Under the pieces are notes generated by a model that saw only the letters and a list, made by a program, of their open reading frames with translations, did not search any database and was not told where the DNA came from. Shown here in pieces: positions 1-7,443 of a stretch of 64,000 bases of DNA (position 1 is its first letter; every line of letters starts with the position of its first letter). A program made the position numbers and the translations under genes. Origin of the DNA: Pseudomonas nicosulfuronedens (GTDB lineage: Bacteria > Pseudomonadota > Gammaproteobacteria > Pseudomonadales > Pseudomonadaceae); the NCBI RefSeq assembly GCF_005877905.1, contig NZ_SWDV01000001.1, positions 310,001 through 374,000 on the forward strand, in the 5' to 3' direction.

Positions 1-1
1 G

Positions 2-217
2 GTGGCCATGCTCACCATCGGTGCGGCGGACGGATTCGGCCTGCCGGTATCGACGACTCAGGTGCTCTCCTCCGGCGTGGCCGGCACCATGGCCGCCAAC
101 GGCAGCGGGCTGCAGTGGCCGACCATCCGCAACATGCTGCTGGCCTGGGTACTGACGCTGCCGGCGGCCATCGGCCTGGCGGCGGGGTTGTACTGGCTGT
201 TTACCCGGCTGCTGTAG
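2..217 (+). CDS. Inorganic phosphate transporter, PiT family (C-terminal fragment, cut by window start)
   Basis: This is the last 71 codons of a gene that begins before the window. The sequence GFGLPVSTTQVLSSGVAG is the conserved C-terminal repeat of PiT permeases (PitA type), which carry metal-phosphate or Na+/H+-coupled phosphate across the inner membrane. A final hydrophobic segment (LLAWVLTLPAAIGLAAGLYW) ends at LFTRLL and a TAG stop. The first in-window codon is GTG at position 2, but that is internal, not a start. The family is clear from the motif; which PiT paralogue it is cannot be said from the fragment. Confidence 0.85.
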   Translation: MAMLTIGAADGFGLPVSTTQVLSSGVAGTMAANGSGLQWPTIRNMLLAWVLTLPAAIGLAAGLYWLFTRLL

Positions 218-286
218 GCCCTCGCTCCTACGAAAAGCGACGCGGTCGACCACCGAGCAAGTAATGCTGGCTGTGGAAAACTCAGT

Positions 287-314
287 GGATTACTGTATTC
301 ATATACAGTAATCC
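287..314. promoter_or_regulatory. LexA (SOS) box inside a 28-bp palindrome
   Basis: The core CTGTATTCATATACAG at 293-308 fits the gammaproteobacterial LexA consensus CTGT-N8-ACAG exactly. It is flanked by matching arms, so the full inverted repeat runs 287-314. It ends 16 bases before the start codon of the radical SAM gene at 331, a position suited to repression. PA0069, the counterpart in P. aeruginosa, is from memory among the LexA-controlled genes of that species. Confidence 0.85.
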
Positions 315-330
315 TTCAGAGCCTTCCCAC

Positions 331-1389
331 ATGACCACTTCCCTTCCGCCCCGCGGCCGGGGTACCGCTAGCAATCCACACAACCGCTTCGCGCCGACCA
401 CCTCGGTGCCTGTGGATAACGACTGGTACGACGAAGTGCCCAAGCCCCAGGTGACCGAAATCCGTACCGAGCGGGCGAAGTCGGTGATCTCGCGCAACCA
501 GTCGCCGGACCTGCCCTTCGACCGCTCGATCAACCCCTATCGCGGCTGCGAGCACGGTTGCATCTATTGCTACGCGCGGCCGAGCCACGCTTACTGGGAC
601 CTGTCGCCAGGGCTGGATTTCGAGACGAAGCTGATCGCCAAGACCAACGCCGCCGAGGTGCTGGAAGAGGAACTGAGCCGCAAGGGCTATGTCTGCGCAC
701 CGATCAACCTGGGCGCCAATACTGATCCTTACCAGCCCATCGAGCGCCAGCAGCGCCTGACCCGGCAGATCCTTGAGGTGCTGCTGCGTTACCGCCATCC
801 GGTGACCATCGTCACCAAGGGTTCGCTGATCCTGCGCGACCTCGACCTGCTGGCCGAACTGGCGCAGCACCGGCTGGTGGGCGTGATGATCAGCCTGACC
901 AGCCTGGACGACGAACTCAAGCGCATCCTAGAACCGCGCGCCGCCGCACCCTCCGCACGCTTGCGGGCGATCCGCGTGCTGCGCGAGCACGGCATTCCGG
1001 TGGGCGTGCTGTGTTCACCGATGATCCCGATGATCAACGACCGCGAGCTGGAGGCGCTGCTCGAGGCTGCCCACGACGCCGGTGCCCAGAGCGCCAGCTA
1101 CATGATGCTGCGCCTGCCGCGCGAAGTCGGCCCGCTGTTCGAGGAGTGGCTGGCGGCGCACTACCCGCAGCGCGCCAACCATGTGATGAGCCTGATCCGC
1201 CAGCTGCGCGGCGGAGAAATCTACGACAGCCGCTTCGGCCACCGCTTTCGCGGCGAAGGCCCGTTCGCCGACCTTCTGGCCAAGCGTTTCGAGGTCGCCA
1301 TGCGCCGCCTCGGGCTGGGTCGGCGCGGCAACTTCAATCTGGACTGCACGGCGTTCGCCCCGCCGCGCAGCCAGATGAGTCTGTTCTGA
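331..1389 (+). CDS. PA0069-family radical SAM protein (SplB-related), SOS-controlled
   Basis: A 352-residue protein with the radical SAM cluster motif CxxxCxxC at C73, C77 and C80 (GCEHGCIYCYA), which would hold a 4Fe-4S cluster that cleaves S-adenosylmethionine. The family is known as the PA0069/Rv2578c group and is distantly related to spore photoproduct lyase (SplB). Its substrate is unknown. An ATG at 331 follows the LexA box directly, with no other start needed. The gene converges on the next gene with one base between the stop codons (stop at 1387-1389). SOS control suggests a DNA- or nucleotide-damage role; that is inference. Confidence 0.88.
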   Translation: MTTSLPPRGRGTASNPHNRFAPTTSVPVDNDWYDEVPKPQVTEIRTERAKSVISRNQSPDLPFDRSINPYRGCEHGCIYCYARPSHAYWDLSPGLDFETKLIAKTNAAEVLEEELSRKGYVCAPINLGANTDPYQPIERQQRLTRQILEVLLRYRHPVTIVTKGSLILRDLDLLAELAQHRLVGVMISLTSLDDELKRILEPRAAAPSARLRAIRVLREHGIPVGVLCSPMIPMINDRELEALLEAAHDAGAQSASYMMLRLPREVGPLFEEWLAAHYPQRANHVMSLIRQLRGGEIYDSRFGHRFRGEGPFADLLAKRFEVAMRRLGLGRRGNFNLDCTAFAPPRSQMSLF

Positions 1390-1390
1390 A

Positions 1391-2398
1391 TCAGCGGTCG
1401 GGGGCCACCAGGTCCGCCATCATCTGGGCGAGTTGCAGCGGCGAGTTGAGCAGCTTGTCGAGGACGACCAGCACGTTCTTCTCTTCCTTGCTGACCTTGC
1501 TGCCAAAGCCGAAGAAACCACCGGAGGACTCGGCCACGGCCTTGCCCAGTGCCAGCAGGTCCTTCTTGAAGGCCTCCGCGTCATCATCGCTGGCCTGCTG
1601 TTCCAGCAGACGGTTGACGTCGACGAAGTACTGCAAGCGGTTGAAGTCGGGGCTGATGAAGCGCTGCAGGAAGTCCATCAGCACCGCACGGCCGTTGGGC
1701 GTGTCGGGGCTGAGCTCGGTCATGACGCGTTGCATCAGCACGCTGGGGTACTTGCCGGACTCCTTGAACAGCTTGCCGAAGGCTTCGGCCTCCTTGGCGT
1801 CTATCTCGCCGTCGGCGCTGGCAACCATGCAGAAGATCGCCACGGGCGCCTCGCGCAGGTGCTTCCAGTCTTCGCTGGAGAAACCGGCGAAGCCGGTCAT
1901 GCCGGTGATCTGGTCCTGCTGGTGCTCTTTCCAGATCGCACGGCCCTCGGCATGCTCGTCGCGGCCCTGGTAGAAGGCGTCGATCAGCGGTTGCAGCTCG
2001 TCCTGGGCAATGCCGGTGACGCCCAGCAGCTTGGGCTTGAAGACGGCGAAGCCTTCATGGCTGTGGGCATGCCGATAGGGAACCGCCAGTTGCATCTCTC
2101 GACGCGGCTCGGCGTAGGAAACTACGTTCAGAATCAGCGCATCGACCTTGCCGACCTCCTTGTGGGTCACGAAGCCGTCGACAATCCACACTGCGCCGAT
2201 CGCCTGCTGGGTGTTCTCCTGGTACATCCGTTGGCCTGCCTGCATGGCTTCTTCACCGGTATCCGCCATCAGCACCACCATCTTGAGCCGGCCATCCGGC
2301 TCCAGGCAGTGGAACATCGGCATCAGCAGCTCGCCGCCGCTGACCGTTTGTACCGCGCTCGCAGCCGCATTGCCGGCCATCCTGTAGATGTCTTGCAT
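1391..2398 (-). CDS. Conserved protein with a TerB-like domain, function unknown
   Basis: A 335-residue protein with no signal peptide. Around residues 195-250 the segment VASADGEIDAKEAEAFGKLF matches the acidic helical pattern of TerB/tellurite-resistance-like domains (ADGxI followed by E-rich helix). The N-terminal 160 residues carry no family I recognise. The start was placed at ATG 2398 because AAGGA lies 7 bases upstream; the frame stays open to 2629, but that extension has no ribosome site and crosses the palindromic control region. It is divergent from the carbonic anhydrase gene. No function can be assigned. Confidence 0.7.
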   Translation of the reverse strand: MQDIYRMAGNAAASAVQTVSGGELLMPMFHCLEPDGRLKMVVLMADTGEEAMQAGQRMYQENTQQAIGAVWIVDGFVTHKEVGKVDALILNVVSYAEPRREMQLAVPYRHAHSHEGFAVFKPKLLGVTGIAQDELQPLIDAFYQGRDEHAEGRAIWKEHQQDQITGMTGFAGFSSEDWKHLREAPVAIFCMVASADGEIDAKEAEAFGKLFKESGKYPSVLMQRVMTELSPDTPNGRAVLMDFLQRFISPDFNRLQYFVDVNRLLEQQASDDDAEAFKKDLLALGKAVAESSGGFFGFGSKVSKEEKNVLVVLDKLLNSPLQLAQMMADLVAPDR

Positions 2399-2542
2399 GG
2401 TCACATCCTTGTTTACTGGGGGGAGGGTCCGGCGTCGTGCGCCACGCTCGTCATCCTGACCAAGCGCTAGGCCCGGTGGTCCGGGTCTTACAGCAATCGC
2501 CACGAATAATGTCACATTGCCTGTAGCGAAAAGTGTGGCGTC

Positions 2543-2604
2543 GTCACAGTAGCACTGTGACATTTCATCGCCATGATAGCTTGCCGATATCATCGTGAAA
2601 TGTC
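2543..2604. promoter_or_regulatory. Overlapping palindromes in a 395-bp divergent control region
   Basis: The stretch 2399-2793 separates the TerB-like gene from the carbonic anhydrase gene. It holds a perfect inverted repeat GTCACAGTAGCACTGTGAC at 2543-2561. A second inverted repeat, GACATTTCA / TGAAATGTC, has arms at 2559-2567 and 2596-2604. A further AATGTCACATT lies near 2508. The half-sites face outward (TCACA then TGTGA), so this is not a standard CRP/Vfr site. The regulator is unknown. Confidence 0.55.
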
Positions 2605-2793
2605 GGCGAAACATCATGAAAAAGCTCATTCCAGAGCGGTTTTTTAACTTTGGTTTAATCTTCGTTGTCTAGGGTTTGCGCATAAAGTGACTTATCGGTC
2701 ACAACAGATTTTTTCCCGCGGCTGTGCCTTTTCTCCCCAGGGAGAGCGTCGGCTGACGTGGGAAAATTCTTCGTCTTTATTCGAGGCTGATAC

Positions 2794-3510
2794 ATGAACG
2801 ACAAAACGCACGGTGAGGATCACGCCCACGAATCTGCTGACGAGGCGCTTCGCCATATCGTCGAGGGCTTCCGCCAGTTCCGCCATGAGGTCTTCCCGCA
2901 GCAGGAAGAACTGTTCAAGAAGCTGGCCCATGCACAAAACCCGCGCGCCATGTTCATCACCTGTGCCGACTCGCGCATCGTCCCCGAGCTGATTACCCAG
3001 AGCTCGCCGGGCGACCTGTTCGTCACCCGTAACGTGGGCAACGTGGTCCCGCCGTACGGCCAGATGAACGGCGGCGTTTCCACCGCCATCGAGTTCGCGG
3101 TGATGGCACTGGGTGTGCAGCACATCATCGTCTGCGGCCACTCCGACTGCGGCGCGATGAAGGCGGTGCTGGCTCCCCAGACACTGGAAGGCATGCCGAC
3201 CGTAAAAGCCTGGCTGCGCCACGCCGAAGTGGCCCGCACCGTGGTCGCGCAGACTTGTGGCTGCGCCACCCAGGAGCACCTGGGCATCCTCACCGAGGAG
3301 AACGTGGTCGCCCAACTGGACCACCTGAAGACTCACCCGTCGGTAGCCGCTCGCCTGGCTTCCGGTCAGCTGTTCATCCACGGCTGGGTCTACGACATCG
3401 AGACCAGCGCCATCAAGGCTTACGACGCCCAGGAAGGCCGATTCCGAGCCCTCGACGGCGAAGGTCCGACGCCGAGTGCGACCCCGCGTCCGCGCTACTC
3501 CCCCCAGTAA
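2794..3510 (+). CDS. Beta-class carbonic anhydrase
   Basis: A 238-residue cytoplasmic zinc enzyme that interconverts CO2 and bicarbonate. The zinc ligands and catalytic pair of beta-carbonic anhydrases are all present: C57 with D59 and R61 (TCADSR), then H116 and C119 (CGHSDCGA). The protein resembles the PA0102 enzyme (psCA1) of P. aeruginosa. It carries a slightly long His/Asp-rich N-terminus and a Pro-rich tail. ATG 2794 has GAGG upstream. The next gene on the same strand is a SulP transporter, so the pair probably moves and hydrates inorganic carbon; that link is inference from position. Confidence 0.93.
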   Translation: MNDKTHGEDHAHESADEALRHIVEGFRQFRHEVFPQQEELFKKLAHAQNPRAMFITCADSRIVPELITQSSPGDLFVTRNVGNVVPPYGQMNGGVSTAIEFAVMALGVQHIIVCGHSDCGAMKAVLAPQTLEGMPTVKAWLRHAEVARTVVAQTCGCATQEHLGILTEENVVAQLDHLKTHPSVAARLASGQLFIHGWVYDIETSAIKAYDAQEGRFRALDGEGPTPSATPRPRYSPQ

Positions 3511-3707
3511 GCGGCTGATACCAGCACGCTCCCGGGGCGCGGCGGCCCAGCAGAACAAACACCGCGCCCCGCTTCTGACTTGATCCCTGCCTGAGGCGTA
3601 CGCCCCCACCGCGTTCGCCATCCCTCTGAATTGCGCGTGTCGATGCGGTCGAGACCGGCGTCGTGGGCTTTCGCGCGCCCGAAAAATGCTTGAAGGAGAA
3701 CAGTGCC

Positions 3708-5243
3708 ATGTCGGCCTCCCACTCTGCTCCATGCGGATTTTCCCAGCTGCGCCAAGTGCTGCCACGCGACCTGCTCGCATCGGTGGTGGTGTTCCTCGTT
3801 GCTCTGCCGCTGTGCATGGGCATCGCCATCGCCTCGGGCATGCCGCCGGCCAAGGGCCTGGTGACCGGCATCATCGGCGGCCTGGTGGTCGGCGGCCTCG
3901 CCGGCTCGCCCCTGCAAGTCAGCGGCCCGGCGGCGGGCCTTGCGGTGCTGGTCTTCGAACTGGTGCGCACCCATGGCATCGCCATGCTCGGGCCGATCCT
4001 GCTGCTGGCCGGTGCGCTGCAATTGCTGGCGGGAAGGCTGCGCCTGGGCTGCTGGTTCCGCGTGACTTCGCCGGCGGTGGTCTACGGCATGCTCGCGGGC
4101 ATCGGCATCCTCATCGTGCTGTCGCAGGTACACGTCATGCTGGACCTCAAGCCGCAGGCATCCGGGCTCGATAACCTGCTGGCGTTCCCCTCGGCGCTGC
4201 TGTCCGAAGCCAGCGGGTTCGATGCGGCGCTGCTCGGGCTGGGCACCATGGCCTGCATGGCGCTATGGGACCGCTTCAAGCCGGGCCGGCTGCGCATGCT
4301 TCCCGGCGCGCTGATTGGCGTGAGCCTGGCGACATTGGCATGCATCGCACTGCAGCTCGATGTGCTGCGAGTGAGCGTGCCGGAGAACCTCGGCGACGCC
4401 ATCGACTGGGTCCGTCCGACCGACCTCGCCGCGCTACTCGACCCGACGCTCTTGCTGGCCGCCGGGGTGGTGGCCTTCATCGCCAGCGCCGAGACGCTGC
4501 TCTCGGCCGCCGCTGTGGATCGTATGCACAGCGGCCCGCGCTCGGACATGGACCGCGAGCTGAGCGCCCAGGGTGTGGGCAACATGTTCTGCGGGCTGGT
4601 CGGCGCGCTGCCGATGACCGGGGTGATCGTGCGCAGTTCGGCCAACGTGCAGGCCGGGGCGCGCAGCCGCGCCTCGGCGATCTTCCACGGGTTGTGGCTA
4701 CTGGCGTTCGTCGTGCTGCTGGGCGGGTTGCTGCGGCAGATCCCCATCGCCAGCCTGGCTGGTGTGCTGGTCTACACCGGAATCAAGCTGGTGGATATCA
4801 AGGCCCTGCGTTCGCTGGGTCGCTATGGGCGCATGCCGGTACTGGTGCACGCGGCGACTGCGCTGGCCATCGTCGCCACCGACCTTCTGACCGGCGTGCT
4901 GCTGGGCTTCGCGCTGACTGTGTTGAAACTGGTGCTCAAGGCCGCGCGGTTGAAGATCAACCTGCGCTATGACGAGGAGGGCAACGGTGCCGAGCTGCGT
5001 CTGGTCGGCGCGGCCACCTTCCTCAAGGTGCCGGCGCTGTCCCAGGCCCTGCAATCAGTGTCACCCGGCACGCACCTGCGTGTGCCGCTGCAGCACCTGA
5101 GCTACATCGACCATGCGTGCATGGAGCTGCTGGAAGAATGGGGCCGCAGCGCTGCGGCCAGCGGCTGCCGGCTGTCCATCGAAGGTAACGGCCTGCGTCG
5201 CCGCGTGGAGGGCCGGGTGCGTGCGCTGCAGAGTGCGGGCTGA
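3708..5243 (+). CDS. SulP-family anion transporter with C-terminal STAS domain (PA0103-like)
   Basis: A 511-residue inner-membrane protein. The first 400 residues are strongly hydrophobic with the SulP signature region (PLCMGIAIASGMPPAKGLVTG), and the last 90 residues form a STAS-like domain ending in LEEWGRSAAASGCRLSIEGN. SulP proteins carry sulfate, bicarbonate or other anions. Pairing with carbonic anhydrase favours bicarbonate. The start at ATG 3708 has GAAGGAG 9 bases upstream; the reading frame is open from 3663 but that earlier start lacks a ribosome site. The gap to carbonic anhydrase is 197 bases, so they may or may not share a transcript. Confidence 0.85.
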   Translation: MSASHSAPCGFSQLRQVLPRDLLASVVVFLVALPLCMGIAIASGMPPAKGLVTGIIGGLVVGGLAGSPLQVSGPAAGLAVLVFELVRTHGIAMLGPILLLAGALQLLAGRLRLGCWFRVTSPAVVYGMLAGIGILIVLSQVHVMLDLKPQASGLDNLLAFPSALLSEASGFDAALLGLGTMACMALWDRFKPGRLRMLPGALIGVSLATLACIALQLDVLRVSVPENLGDAIDWVRPTDLAALLDPTLLLAAGVVAFIASAETLLSAAAVDRMHSGPRSDMDRELSAQGVGNMFCGLVGALPMTGVIVRSSANVQAGARSRASAIFHGLWLLAFVVLLGGLLRQIPIASLAGVLVYTGIKLVDIKALRSLGRYGRMPVLVHAATALAIVATDLLTGVLLGFALTVLKLVLKAARLKINLRYDEEGNGAELRLVGAATFLKVPALSQALQSVSPGTHLRVPLQHLSYIDHACMELLEEWGRSAAASGCRLSIEGNGLRRRVEGRVRALQSAG

Positions 5244-5246
5244 GGC

Positions 5247-5891
5247 TCAGTCGCGCCCCAACTCCAGCTCGACCCCGAATTGCCGCGACAGGCACGGCCA
5301 CTGCTGCCACGCCATGACCACCTGCGGATCATTGAGGCGGGCACGGTAGCTGACGGCGGACTCGGCACTGAAGGTACTGTCGTCGAGCATGCCGTTGACC
5401 GCGTGGTGCACTGCTTCATCCAGCTGGTTGGCGAAAGGTTCGCCGATCAGCTGGTGCGCCACCAGGTTGGCCACCGTGGTGTCCAGCGGGATCAGCGGCT
5501 GGTTGAAGTGGGCGATGTAGCGGTCGTTCACCTCTTCCACCAGGCGGTGGGCGAGGTAAGCCTCGTCCAGCAGCGCATCCAGGCCATCGTGGCCATCGAG
5601 CAGCGCGGGCGGGGTGAGGAAGAACTGTTCGGCGAGCTTGAGCACCGGCTTGATGCGGTCCTCGATGCCGGCCGCGCGGGCTACCGAGTTGGCGGCGTCG
5701 AGAAAGTCCGGCACCTGCTCGATGTAGGCGTGGACGAAACGTGTCAGCGTGCCGTTGGGGTCCTCTCCCGTCAGGGCGATGCTCTTGTGCAGGCTTTGCA
5801 GTTGGCTCTGGATCAGGCGGGCGAGATGGCCATGGCGGGATTCGAGCAGGTGGGCATTCCGGATCAGCTCACGCAGTGCAGCGGTGTTCAT
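5247..5891 (-). CDS. Conserved hypothetical protein (PA0104-like)
   Basis: A 214-residue soluble protein rich in helices and acidic residues, with no signal peptide or membrane segment. I recognise it only as the gene that sits between the SulP transporter and coxB in P. aeruginosa (PA0104). The start is ATG 5891, preceded on the minus strand by GGAG at a suitable distance (GGAGCTGTCATG). It converges on the SulP gene (3 bases between stops) and diverges from coxB. Function is unknown. Confidence 0.75.
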   Translation of the reverse strand: MNTAALRELIRNAHLLESRHGHLARLIQSQLQSLHKSIALTGEDPNGTLTRFVHAYIEQVPDFLDAANSVARAAGIEDRIKPVLKLAEQFFLTPPALLDGHDGLDALLDEAYLAHRLVEEVNDRYIAHFNQPLIPLDTTVANLVAHQLIGEPFANQLDEAVHHAVNGMLDDSTFSAESAVSYRARLNDPQVVMAWQQWPCLSRQFGVELELGRD

Positions 5892-6090
5892 GACAGCTCC
5901 AAGACAACGGGTTTGGAAAGTGAAGAAAGACCTTAGCCGCACCCCGGCCGTAGCTAAGACGCGATTGTCATATTCATGAACTGGTTATGCCGGCACGGCA
6001 TATCAGACGGCCAGCATGGTACTCCAAACCCTCGTCGTCCGTGGCTTTGAGATCGCACTTCGGTCTTTCAAATACAGTTTTTACTCTGCG

Positions 6091-6118
6091 TTGTTATGTC
6101 GCAACCCGTGGCTATACT
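6091..6118 (+). promoter_or_regulatory. Candidate coxB promoter with RpoS-type -10
   Basis: Within the 417-bp gap 5892-6308 before coxB, TTGTTA at 6091-6096 and TATACT at 6113-6118 are separated by 16 bases. The base before the -10 gives CTATACT (6112-6118), the preferred -10 of sigma-S. In P. aeruginosa the aa3 oxidase genes are known to depend on RpoS, which fits. The leader to the ATG would be about 185 bases. No experimental start site is available here. Confidence 0.45.
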
Positions 6119-6308
6119 CCGCTTCGACACACCGAAAACCTGATGGACCCGGCCTGCCCTGCGTGCTGCCGAGGTACGACGTCAAAGTAAGTTGTCTTGG
6201 CGGTCACTCCCTTGGCCGTTGGCTTGTTCAGGCTCGATCCCTCTGGAATGGGGATCGCAGCCAGGGCGCTATGCCGGCGGGATAAAAACAACGATAAGGG
6301 GAACCCGA

Positions 6309-7433
6309 ATGCTGCGACATCCACGAGTCTGGATGGGCTTCCTTTTGCTCTTGGCTTTCAGTCAGGCAAACGCCGCCTGGACGGTCAACATGACCCCCGG
6401 TGCGACAGAAGTCAGCCGTAACGTTTTCGATCTTCACATGACGATCTTCTGGATCTGCGTGGTCATTGGCATCGTCGTCTTCGGCGCGATGTTCTGGTCG
6501 ATGATCGTCCACCGTCGGTCCACCGGGCAGCAGCCCGCGCATTTCCACGAGAGCACCACGGTGGAAATCCTCTGGACCGTCATTCCCTTCCTGATCCTCG
6601 TAGTGATGGCCGTTCCGGCCACCAAGACGCTGATCCACATGTACGACACCTCGGAGCCCGAGCTGGACGTGCAGGTCACCGGCTACCAGTGGAAGTGGCA
6701 GTACAAGTACCTGGGCCAGGACGTGGAGTTCTTCTCCAACCTCGCCACCCCCCAGGACCAGATCCACAACAAGGCCGACAAGGACGAGCACTACCTGCTC
6801 GAGGTGGACAACCCGCTGGTGCTGCCGGCCGGGGTCAAGGTCCGTTTCCTGGTCACCTCCAGCGATGTGATCCACTCCTGGTGGGTGCCGGCGTTCGCGG
6901 TCAAGCGCGACGCCATTCCCGGCTTCGTCAACGAGGCCTGGACCAAGGTCGACCAGCCCGGCGTCTACCGCGGCCAGTGCGCCGAGCTGTGCGGCAAGGA
7001 CCACGGCTTCATGCCCATCGTGGTCGACGTCAAATCCAAGCCCGACTTCGACAAGTGGCTGGCCGAACGCAAGGAAGAGGCCGCCAAGATGAAGGAGCTG
7101 ACCAGCAAGGAGTGGACGAAGGAAGAGCTGGTCGCCCGTGGCGACAAGATCTACCACACCGTCTGCGCCGCCTGTCACCAGCCCGAAGGCCAGGGCATGC
7201 CGCCGATGTTCCCGGCGCTCAAGGGTTCGAAGATCGTCACCGGACCCAAGGAGCACCACCTGGAGACCGTCTTCAACGGCGTCAGCGGCACCGCGATGGC
7301 GGCCTTCGGCAAGCAGCTCTCGGAAGTGGATATCGCTTCGGTGATCACTTACGAGCGCAACGCCTGGGGCAACAACGACGGCGACATGGTGACCCCGCAG
7401 GAAGTGGTCGCCTACAAGCAGAAACAACAATAA
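6309..7433 (+). CDS. coxB: Cytochrome c oxidase subunit II fused to cytochrome c (caa3 type)
   Basis: A 374-residue protein of the terminal oxidase. A signal/anchor segment (residues 8-22, ending SQANA) is followed by two transmembrane helices and the periplasmic CuA domain with ligands C224, C228, H232 and M235 (CAELCGKDHGFM). A C-terminal cytochrome c domain carries the heme-binding motif CAACH (C286, C289, H290), making this the caa3 form. The true start is ATG 6309; the frame is open from 6192 but the upstream part is not protein-like. It opens a ten-gene oxidase cluster and is followed after 10 bases by coxA. Confidence 0.97.
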   Translation: MLRHPRVWMGFLLLLAFSQANAAWTVNMTPGATEVSRNVFDLHMTIFWICVVIGIVVFGAMFWSMIVHRRSTGQQPAHFHESTTVEILWTVIPFLILVVMAVPATKTLIHMYDTSEPELDVQVTGYQWKWQYKYLGQDVEFFSNLATPQDQIHNKADKDEHYLLEVDNPLVLPAGVKVRFLVTSSDVIHSWWVPAFAVKRDAIPGFVNEAWTKVDQPGVYRGQCAELCGKDHGFMPIVVDVKSKPDFDKWLAERKEEAAKMKELTSKEWTKEELVARGDKIYHTVCAACHQPEGQGMPPMFPALKGSKIVTGPKEHHLETVFNGVSGTAMAAFGKQLSEVDIASVITYERNAWGNNDGDMVTPQEVVAYKQKQQ

Positions 7434-7443
7434 GGAGGCCGCG

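Noticed and set aside
218-242. Short CTCGCTCCTACGAAAAGC stretch after the phosphate-permease gene
   Set aside because: It resembles the right end of a REP element but lacks an inverted partner; probably a remnant, too short to list as a repeat.
3534-3580. GGGGCGCGG / CCGCGCCCC inverted repeat after the carbonic anhydrase gene
   Set aside because: The 29-base loop and absence of a T-run make a terminator unlikely; could be chance in GC-rich DNA.
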